DNA from: Shewanella livingstonensis
Lineage (GTDB): Bacteria > Pseudomonadota > Gammaproteobacteria > Enterobacterales > Shewanellaceae
Assembly (NCBI RefSeq): GCF_003855395.1
Contig: NZ_CP034015.1
Span: 124,001-188,000, forward strand
Reading direction: 5' to 3'
DNA length: 64,000 nucleotides
The position numbers and the translations under genes are program-made. Each line of letters begins with the position of its first letter. Within the stretch, counting starts at the first letter, position 1. This document shows positions 53,509 to 64,000 of the stretch, one piece after another. The notes beneath the pieces are model-generated. The model did no database searches, was not told the origin of the DNA, and saw nothing but the letters and a program-made list of their open reading frames with translations.

Positions 53509-55043
53509 CTGACTCTTCTACACAAATCTGAAGCAAAATGAACTTTGTGACAAATCGATGATCAGATCTGGTAACTCAATCAATTTGCAGATTAATAATG
53601 TCTATTTTCAACGCAGAGCAATGGTCATACAATCACTTTAAAAACGGTTCATTTGGTGACTCACGTCGCACTGACCGTGTCATCGAAGTTGCTGCCGACA
53701 TGGCGCGTTGTAGCGGTAAGTCAATCGCTTTATCATGTCGAGGTAATGAAGCTAAAGTTGAAGGGGCTTATCGATTGATCCGTAATGACAACATTTCTCC
53801 AGAAGTGATTAGAGCTTCTGGTTTTCAACATACTGCAGAGCTTGCCCAGCCCTATGCTGAGATATTAGCCATTGATGACACCACTGCGTTGAGTTACAAA
53901 CACCAAGTAGCACAAGAGCTTGGCAAACTGGGGACGACGACAGATAAATCACGTGGTTGGTGGGTTCATTCAACCCTGCTATTAGACAGCTTCACGACTC
54001 AGACTATCGGGCTTATTCATCAAGAATACTGGCTTCGTCCTAATAACCCTGAAGATGCTGACGAAAAAGAAAGTGGTAAGTGGTCAGAAGCGTCCTATTT
54101 CTGCCGTCAACGCTTGGGAGACATCATGTCACGGGTCATTTCAGTGTGTGACAGAGAAGCAGATATATTGAGTTATATTCAAGATAAGCAGAAGCATAAT
54201 GAACGTTTCGTTGTTCGAGCGAAACATTCAAGAGCACTGGTTGAGACAGGACCTAAGTTATTTGAACACCTTGAGTCACAAGCAGAACTGGGTGAATACA
54301 CTATCGATATCGCCCAGAAAGGGACAAAAAATAGTAAAGGGAAGCCTGTAAACCGCGTAGCCAGAAAAGCCAAGCTAACCATTAAAGTGGCACAGGTTAC
54401 CTTCAAAGCAAAAGGTGAAACTCAGCCTGTCAATGTGGTGTACGCTCAAGAAAAAACATCAAAAAACGTGACCGAGCCGTTGCGCTGGATGTTATTAACA
54501 ACAGAGCCAATCGATACGTTAATTCAAGCACTTCATATTATTGATATTTACACCGCAAGATGGCGAATTGAAGATTTTCATAAAGCATGGAAAACGGGTG
54601 CAGGAGCTGAGCGCCAAAGAATGACAGAGCCTAAGAATTTAGAAAGAGCGGTTTCAATCTTAGCGTTTATCGGCGTCCGTTTACTGCAACTCAGAGAAGC
54701 CATCACCCTCCCTTATTATTTACGTAAAAAAGGGCTGCTTGAGGAGGCCAAAGCAGTGGAGGCTCAACGCTGTGACACGGTGCTCGAAGAAGATGAATGG
54801 AAGGTGCTAATGCGGTTTAATAAGCCTAGAGGGCATAAAGATAAAGGAGCGCCGAGTCTGAAGTGGGCGTATCAATCAATCGCAAAGCTGGGTGGTTTCA
54901 CCGATACCAAACGAACAGGGATCGCAAGCTGGACGGCGGTTTGGGAAGGTTGGAGTACATTACAGTCTCATGTTGTAGGCTACCGAGTCGCGAAAGAAAT
55001 GATTGCTGATGGCGAGAGCTTATGAGATCTGATCAAGAGACAG
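53509..55043 (+). mobile_element. IS50/Tn5-like insertion sequence (IS4 family), 1535 bp, intact
   Basis: Left end CTGACTCTTCTACACAAAT differs from the Tn5 outside end at two positions. The right end, read outward, is CTGTCTCTTGATCAGATCT, identical to the Tn5 inside end. The 9-bp target duplication ACCATAATG is perfect, so the insertion is recent. One full-length transposase gene lies inside. The length matches IS50. Confidence 0.95.
53598..55025 (+). CDS. IS4-family transposase, Tn5 type
   Basis: 475 residues, equal to the Tn5 transposase length. The catalytic triad is present: Asp in LAIDDTTALSYKH near residue 94, Asp in VCDREADIL near 190, and Glu in the YREK signature YTARWRIEDFHKAWK near 330. 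N-terminal DNA-binding region DSRRTDRVIEVAADMA is typical. The DDE enzyme cuts and pastes the element using its 19-bp ends. It appears intact and active. Confidence 0.95.
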   Translation: MSIFNAEQWSYNHFKNGSFGDSRRTDRVIEVAADMARCSGKSIALSCRGNEAKVEGAYRLIRNDNISPEVIRASGFQHTAELAQPYAEILAIDDTTALSYKHQVAQELGKLGTTTDKSRGWWVHSTLLLDSFTTQTIGLIHQEYWLRPNNPEDADEKESGKWSEASYFCRQRLGDIMSRVISVCDREADILSYIQDKQKHNERFVVRAKHSRALVETGPKLFEHLESQAELGEYTIDIAQKGTKNSKGKPVNRVARKAKLTIKVAQVTFKAKGETQPVNVVYAQEKTSKNVTEPLRWMLLTTEPIDTLIQALHIIDIYTARWRIEDFHKAWKTGAGAERQRMTEPKNLERAVSILAFIGVRLLQLREAITLPYYLRKKGLLEEAKAVEAQRCDTVLEEDEWKVLMRFNKPRGHKDKGAPSLKWAYQSIAKLGGFTDTKRTGIASWTAVWEGWSTLQSHVVGYRVAKEMIADGESL

Positions 55044-55052
55044 ACCATAATG
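55044..55052. repeat. Target-site duplication, right copy
   Basis: ACCATAATG, identical to 53500-53508. It lies 37 bases before the ATG of the nucleoside hydrolase gene. Confidence 0.9.
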
Positions 55053-55089
55053 GTATGGTATACCCTCTTATTGAATAAGGAAATTATCC

Positions 55090-56022
55090 ATGAAACGTCC
55101 TGTAATTCTAGACTGTGATCCCGGTCATGATGATGCTATCTCACTTATTTTAGCACTCAGCTCAGTAAAACTTGATGTACTCGCTGTGACGACCAGTGCA
55201 GGTAACCAAACACCAGACAAGACCTTAAACAATGCATTACGCGTACTTACGTTATTGGGTAGGCATGACATACCGGTTGCAAGTGGCGCTCCTAAACCAC
55301 TAGCCCGCGAGCTTATCATTGCTGACAATGTACATGGGGAAAGCGGTCTTGATGGGCCTAAATTACCAGATCCCGCCTTTGCTCCTGTAGCACAAACGGC
55401 AATTGAGTTAATAGCCGATAAAGTGCGTAACAGCAAACAACCCGTCACTCTTGTTCCCACAGGACCGCTAACTAACATAGCGCTTTTTCTAGCCGCTCAT
55501 CCTGAATTACATAGCAACATCGATAGTATCGTACTAATGGGAGGCGCTGCAGGTGTGGGCAATTGGACACCGGCTGCTGAATTCAACATATTTGTCGACC
55601 CAGAAGCAGCTGATATGGTGTTCAAATCAGGTTTGCCAATTGTAATGTGTGGGCTAGATGTGACACATGAAGCCCAGATTATGGATGAGGATATTGAGCG
55701 AATTCGAAAGATTGATAATCCGGTTGCACAATGTGTTGCAGAACTTCTCGATTTCTTCATGATTTACCATCGCGACCCTAAGTGGGGTTTTACCGGTGCA
55801 CCATTGCACGATCCATGTACCATCGCATGGTTACTTAACCCGTCACTATTTACTGCAGTAGATTGCTGGGTTGGTATTGAAACTAAAGGACAGTATACAC
55901 AAGGCATGACAGTGGTTGATCGCTATCAATTAACCAATAATCCACATAATGCCAAAGTACTATTCAATATTAACCGAACGGGTTTTGTCGACTTTATCGT
56001 AGAGCGTTTAAACGATTATTAA
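55090..56022 (+). CDS. Nucleoside hydrolase (IUNH family)
   Basis: 310 residues. It cleaves ribonucleosides into base and ribose. The calcium-binding N-terminal motif [52 protein letters not shown] and AAxxx-D near the end are family marks; His in GLDVTHE contacts the base. Its closest character is the RihA/RihB group; base preference is not certain. ATG follows AAGGAAATT. A ribokinase gene follows, so both work in ribonucleoside use. The IS insertion lies just upstream and may have changed its promoter. Confidence 0.92.
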   Translation: MKRPVILDCDPGHDDAISLILALSSVKLDVLAVTTSAGNQTPDKTLNNALRVLTLLGRHDIPVASGAPKPLARELIIADNVHGESGLDGPKLPDPAFAPVAQTAIELIADKVRNSKQPVTLVPTGPLTNIALFLAAHPELHSNIDSIVLMGGAAGVGNWTPAAEFNIFVDPEAADMVFKSGLPIVMCGLDVTHEAQIMDEDIERIRKIDNPVAQCVAELLDFFMIYHRDPKWGFTGAPLHDPCTIAWLLNPSLFTAVDCWVGIETKGQYTQGMTVVDRYQLTNNPHNAKVLFNINRTGFVDFIVERLNDY

Positions 56023-56075
56023 CGAACTCATGCCATGCAGATTTAATTTGTCGGCATGGCTAACTAAGGATAAAC

Positions 56076-56984
56076 ATGAGTACATTACTAGTTGTCGGCA
56101 GTGCCAATGCCGATCATGTTCTAACATTCGACGAATTACCACAAGCAGGACAGACCTTAATCAGTCAGCAATATAGATTAGAACTTGGAGGAAAAGGAGC
56201 CAATCAAGCCGTGGCTGCTGTTAGGTTAAAAAATACTATGCAACAAGTATATTTTATCAGTGCTCTAGGTGATGACAGTAATGCAGCAACAATGCGTACA
56301 AATTGGACCGCTGATGGAATCGATTTGAGTGGCTGTTATCAAATTGCTAAGAAGAGTACTGGCACTGCGGTAATATTTGTTAATCAATATGGCGAGAACA
56401 GTATTGGAGTTGTACCAGGCGCCAATGCTTATTTATCTGCACACCATATTCAGCAGCAACACGCATTATTTGCTCAAGCTAATTACTTACTAATCCAACT
56501 AGAAACTTCGTTAGAGAGTGTTCATCAAGCATTAATACTCGCCAAGCAAAATCATTGCACTACGATTCTTAATCCTGCTCCAGCGACAAAACTAAATAAC
56601 GATTTGTTAAATTTAATCGATATTATTACCCCTAACGAGACAGAGGCCTTAGCTTTAACTGGAATAGAAGTTATCGATCAACAAAGTGCGCAACAAGCCG
56701 CACAAAGTCTTCATAGCAGAGGAGTTAATATCGTTATTATCACCCTAGGCAGTAAAGGTGCCTATATCAGTGAAAAAGGCCAAGGAAGTATCATACCGAC
56801 CCCGACGGTTAATGCTATAGATACCGTAGCAGCTGGCGACACTTTTAACGGTGCACTCATGGTGGCGTTAGATGAAGGAAAAACCTTAATTGAAGCTGTT
56901 GAATTTGCTAATTTGGCATCTTCAATAGCCGTAACGCGTAACGGAGCACAAAGTAGTATTCCTTACAGAAAAGAACTGACTTAA
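56076..56984 (+). CDS. rbsK: Ribokinase (PfkB family)
   Basis: 302 residues. It phosphorylates ribose to ribose-5-phosphate with ATP, taking the ribose released by the preceding hydrolase. Motifs: GSANADHVLTFDELPQAG at the start, ELGGKGANQAVAAVRL (PfkB signature 1) near residue 38 and DTVAAGDTFNGAL (signature 2, catalytic Asp) near 250. ATG follows AAGGA. Confidence 0.9.
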   Translation: MSTLLVVGSANADHVLTFDELPQAGQTLISQQYRLELGGKGANQAVAAVRLKNTMQQVYFISALGDDSNAATMRTNWTADGIDLSGCYQIAKKSTGTAVIFVNQYGENSIGVVPGANAYLSAHHIQQQHALFAQANYLLIQLETSLESVHQALILAKQNHCTTILNPAPATKLNNDLLNLIDIITPNETEALALTGIEVIDQQSAQQAAQSLHSRGVNIVIITLGSKGAYISEKGQGSIIPTPTVNAIDTVAAGDTFNGALMVALDEGKTLIEAVEFANLASSIAVTRNGAQSSIPYRKELT

Positions 56985-57210
56985 TGACCCGCAATGAAAC
57001 AGAAGTGAAGAGTTAACTATCTAGACAAATAAAATACAAAGACTGTTATATAGAGATAAGCTTGTTTAGCCGCATAAATTGTGGCTTTGATGGCAAAATC
57101 TCTACTCATTACACAATACTTGCTCAACGATAACGCAAATGCTGGTGTAAACTCAGCAATAATAGATAATACCGCTAAGGTCTTGACGCATTTGACCAAA
57201 TTGCAGACAC

Positions 57211-57241
57211 AAAAAAGCCTCGTCTAAGACGAGGCTTCTAT
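57211..57241 (-). terminator. Terminator of the rRNA operon
   Basis: Ten-base stem AAGCCTCGTC / GACGAGGCTT with a TAA loop just past tRNA-Asp, then TTTTTT on the minus strand. The gap 56985-57210 holds no gene. Confidence 0.85.
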
Positions 57242-57246
57242 GTAAT

Positions 57247-57323
57247 TGGCGGAGCGGACGGGACTCGAACCCGCGACCCCCGGCGTGACAGGCCGGTATT
57301 CTAACCAACTGAACTACCGCTCC
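57247..57323 (-). tRNA. tRNA-Asp (GTC)
   Basis: 77 bases including an encoded CCA. The acceptor stem GGAGCGG / CCGCTCC, the D-loop AGTTCAGTTGGTTAGAA, the anticodon loop CTGTCAC and the T-loop GGTTCGAGTCC fold normally. It is the last gene of the rRNA operon, downstream of 5S. Confidence 0.97.
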
Positions 57324-57416
57324 TTTAGCAAATTGCTTACGCACGATGCTAAATCTTTTTAAGTCGCTGATATGTCACTATCAGTAGACTTTCTCTTTCG
57401 TAAAAGAGAAATTAGG

Positions 57417-57535
57417 CGCCTGGAAATGACCTACTCTCGCATGGGGAGACCCCACACTACCATCGGCGATACTGTGTTTCACTTCTGAGTTCGGAATGGG
57501 ATCAGGTGGTGCCACAGCTCTATGGTTTCCAGACA
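57417..57535 (-). rRNA. rrf: 5S ribosomal RNA
   Basis: About 119 bases. The ends pair (TGTCTGG with CCAGGCG) and the middle CCGAACTCAGAAGTGAAAC is the universal 5S motif. It lies between 23S and tRNA-Asp. Confidence 0.95.
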
Positions 57536-57681
57536 AATTTGCATATCTAACACGCTAATTCTTCATTAGGCATTAAATAATAATTCGGAAAGCTGATTGC
57601 TTCTATCTTACTTTGAGTCTCTTCACACCGTTTAAGCGCTTCATTCTAACACTAAGGTCAGTAAAACCCATCTGGGTTGTA

Positions 57682-60585
<2,904 letters not shown>

Positions 60586-60975
60586 ATACAACCCAAATGA
60601 GTTTCACACTCTTGAATTAACAAGAGAAGAACTCTGGGTCATATCATGACCAGCTGGTTTTTACTTGTCTCACTCCCGACCAGGAAGTGGACTCGCCTTA
60701 GTCTTTTAGAATATTCAAGACACTTAAACAGTGTATTGAGAACTCAAGTGTTAATGCTTTCGCATTAACGTTTTTCGCACTAACATAATCACACAAACGA
60801 CAACGAATCATCATCCATGCGCCTTTAGTTAGTACTATCAGCTTTCCAAATTGTTAAAGAACAATGCTAACCGGCTCGCGGCGCATTTCACTCTACTTCC
60901 GAAGAAGTTAACAAGTAATCTGTGTGAACACTCACATGCATCGCTGCACTTTAGGTATTGAGTTAGTCGTATAGG
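60586..60975 (-). other. 16S-23S spacer, no tRNA
   Basis: 390 bases. I find no tRNA cloverleaf. There is a boxA-like TTGTTCTTTAACAAT near 60852-60868 (antitermination), and complementary arms for the 16S and 23S processing stalks. Confidence 0.7.
60910..60936. other. 16S processing stalk, 3' arm
   Basis: Near-complement of 62706-62732 (TGTGAxTGTxCACACAGATT then CTTGTT). Together they form the double-stranded stalk that RNase III cuts to free pre-16S rRNA. Confidence 0.65.
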
Positions 60976-62517
<1,542 letters not shown>

Positions 62518-62705
62518 AAAGTTCTTTTGACACATCCCCTTAAGAATGTATCGGCTCAATGAATTCTGATTTTGTTTTCTAAATCCCGAAGAACCTAGAT
62601 AACGTTTGTACATATTACTATGAACACTCATCGTTGCATTGAGTTTAAATTTTTTGATTGCCAACATTCCGAAGAACAGAAGACAATTTCGAATAACTCA
62701 ATACC

Positions 62706-62732
62706 TGTGAATGTCCACACAGATTTCTTGTT
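62706..62732. other. 16S processing stalk, 5' arm
   Basis: Pairs with 60910-60936. A boxA-like TTCTTTAACAAT (62733-62746) lies next to it in the leader. Confidence 0.65.
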
Positions 62733-62806
62733 TAGATTGTTAAAGAACGTGATGTCGATTTTTCAGACATCGCCATAAGACGCTAGGTCGTTGGCTTGGG
62801 GTGCGT

Positions 62807-62834
62807 ATTCTACGCTTTCCCGTGTCGGCGTCAA
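62807..62834 (-). promoter_or_regulatory. rRNA operon promoter, proximal
   Basis: On the minus strand -35 TTGACG (62829-62834), 16-base spacer, -10 TAGAAT (62807-62812), followed by a GC-rich discriminator ACGCACCCC, a P1-like arrangement. Confidence 0.75.
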
Positions 62835-62939
62835 GTGTTTTTTCAAACTTTCTTTTCGCCTTGAATTCAGTGTTATTAACCACTTAACTCAACCCAACTC
62901 GGTGACCGCTTTCGCTGTCTGCCGTGTCAGTGGATGCGC

Positions 62940-62967
62940 ATTATAGGCAACACAAGATTTTGTGCAA
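62940..62967 (-). promoter_or_regulatory. rRNA operon promoter, distal
   Basis: On the minus strand -35 TTGCAC (62962-62967), 16-base spacer, -10 TATAAT (62940-62945), with GCGCATCC after it. It lies about 130 bp upstream of the proximal promoter, so the operon has tandem promoters. Confidence 0.65.
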
Positions 62968-63031
62968 GCATAAAAACACTGAATATTGCAAAAACATGAC
63001 TAACAGGTGCTTTTTCAATCGAAAAGAACAA

Positions 63032-63054
63032 AAAAGGGACTGTTAGTCCCTTTT
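63032..63054 (-). terminator. Terminator of ccoG
   Basis: AAAAGGGACT / AGTCCCTTTT stem with a three-base loop, about 20 bp past the ccoG stop; T-rich on the minus strand. Confidence 0.75.
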
Positions 63055-63073
63055 ATGCCTATTTGCCTCAGTT

Positions 63074-64000
63074 CTAATCGCCGAAGAATCTAGTTTCCTG
63101 TTTGATTTCTATTGGACTACCTTCTATTACTGCAGTAATTTTAATGTCAATTTTAGTAATACTTCTCTTTAACTCGATAGGATCGACAGCAATACTAATT
63201 GGCAAGGTTATAACTTCACCTGATTCTATTGATACGTGCTGTGGGCCAATCCATTGAGCATTAGGCAAACCTTCAACACTTAACTCATACTCTTGTGGTT
63301 GTTCTGTTTTATTAAGAATTTTAATCGTAAAGGTATTCTCGGTGTTGCCTTGGTTGTTTTGGCGATAAAGAGAGTTTCGATCACGAATAACGTCCATACG
63401 CACAGGCGCAATGGTTGCGCTGGCATAGATGAAGATTAATATCATGACGGTTAGTACCACACCGTAACCCACTAGCTTAGGTCTTAACACTTTCTCTTCA
63501 ATACCATCCAGTTTGTTTTCGGTGGTGTAACTGATCAACCCTTTGTCGTATCCCATTCGTTCCATCGTGTTATCGCATGCATCGATACAAGCACCACAGT
63601 TAATACATTCGTATTGCAGACCATTACGTATATCAATCCCTGTTGGACAAACTTGTACACATAAATCGCAATCGATGCAGTCACCTAAGCCCATCTCTTT
63701 TGGATCTTGTTTGCGAGTACGAGGACCACGTGTTTCTCCACGCTGGGTGTCGTAACCGACTATATAGGTATTTTTATCAAACATGGCGGCTTGGAAACGG
63801 GCATAAGGACACATGTGAATACACATAATCTCCCGCATCCATCCAGCATTACCGTATGTTGCAATGGTAAAGAAAACCACCCAAAAATATATTCCACCTC
63901 CAGCATTGAGAGTAAAAACATCGATGTAGAGTTCGCGGCTTGGTATAAAGTACGACACAAATGTAGTTGCTGTTAGTAATGAAACCAGTAACCAAGATGT
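63074..64000 (-). CDS. ccoG: Cytochrome oxidase accessory protein CcoG (RdxA/FixG), 5' end outside the window
   Basis: About 309 codons are visible; the frame is open to base 64000 without a start. Membrane helices flank the region after SYFIPSRELY. Two ferredoxin-type clusters are CIDCDLCVQVCP and CINCGACIDACD, preceded by IMCIHMCPYARFQ. The C-terminus holds a FixG immunoglobulin-like domain (~200-309). It is a membrane iron-sulfur protein that reduces copper for assembly of cbb3 oxidase and usually sits near ccoNOQP. Confidence 0.93.
   Translation of the reverse strand, partial: TSWLLVSLLTATTFVSYFIPSRELYIDVFTLNAGGGIYFWVVFFTIATYGNAGWMREIMCIHMCPYARFQAAMFDKNTYIVGYDTQRGETRGPRTRKQDPKEMGLGDCIDCDLCVQVCPTGIDIRNGLQYECINCGACIDACDNTMERMGYDKGLISYTTENKLDGIEEKVLRPKLVGYGVVLTVMILIFIYASATIAPVRMDVIRDRNSLYRQNNQGNTENTFTIKILNKTEQPQEYELSVEGLPNAQWIGPQHVSIESGEVITLPISIAVDPIELKRSITKIDIKITAVIEGSPIEIKQETRFFGD

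Noticed and set aside
57153..57344. 63-codon frame over the tRNA-Asp gene
   Set aside because: It is a shadow of the tRNA and the terminator; no independent support.

Overview
The window looks like a chromosomal segment of a marine gammaproteobacterium, most probably Shewanella or a close relative. This is an inference from the rRNA sequences, the moderately AT-rich base composition, the gpmM-envC-yibQ and yibN-secB-gpsA gene orders, an MSHA-type pilin remnant and the arsJ-GAPDH arsenate operon. I could not run a database search. Most genes are single units or short operons of core and semi-core genes. One stretch (about 34-45 kb) looks accessory.

Layout. 1-8 kb: the start of a secreted esterase-like protein, mtnC, a membrane protein, two hotdog thioesterases, a small GNAT protein, two paralogous small membrane proteins each preceded by a fragmentary ORF (possible toxin-tip/immunity cassettes), and a long-chain acyl-CoA synthetase. 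8-14 kb: a GntR/ABC/membrane-protein operon divergent from a secreted peptidase-like hydrolase with a NatAB-type ABC exporter. 14-18 kb: a PspB-like protein, a CHASE4-GGDEF cyclase, mogA and a decayed pilin gene. 18-23.4 kb: a TetR regulator divergent from an RND adaptor/pump pair, with three repeated operator-like boxes at the promoter. 23.5-30.7 kb: an NlpC/P60 lipoprotein, a NemR-like regulator, BON, ferritin-like, DUF1328 and small lipoprotein stress genes around an orphan sigma-54 activator, and a phosphatase/lipid-kinase fusion. Two of the stress genes carry -24/-12 promoters with matching palindromes about 90-100 bp upstream, which suggests a local sigma-54 regulon.

30.9-34.1 kb: an arsenate operon (ArsC-ArsR fusion, GAPDH, ArsJ) with a candidate ArsR operator. 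34.2-40.0 kb: an NAD salvage cluster (nadV, a PRPP synthetase, an NAD-kinase-like protein, an SPFH/band-7 protein, a NrtR-type Nudix regulator and a 5'-nucleotidase-like protein). Five copies of a 21-bp operator palindrome sit at its two promoter regions. 40.6-45.1 kb: defence-like genes, namely a TOTE-type primase plus helicase that appears to be one gene split by a single-base frameshift, and an AbiEi/AbiEii toxin-antitoxin pair whose toxin is also frameshifted at a T7 run.

45.2-57 kb: core genes again (yhiN-like, gpsA, secB, yibN, gpmM, envC, yibQ, nsrR, a YkgJ-like cluster protein), then an intact IS50/Tn5-like insertion sequence with a perfect 9-bp target duplication. It sits directly upstream of a nucleoside hydrolase-ribokinase operon. 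57.2-62.5 kb: a complete minus-strand rRNA operon (16S-23S-5S-tRNA-Asp) with tandem promoters, no spacer tRNA and RNase III processing stalks. 63.1-64 kb: the 3' part of ccoG.

The most interesting structures are the NrtR-controlled NAD cluster with its SPFH and NAD-kinase-like partners, the predicted sigma-54 regulon, the split TOTE primase-helicase, the paralogous immunity-like cassettes and the fresh IS50-like insertion.
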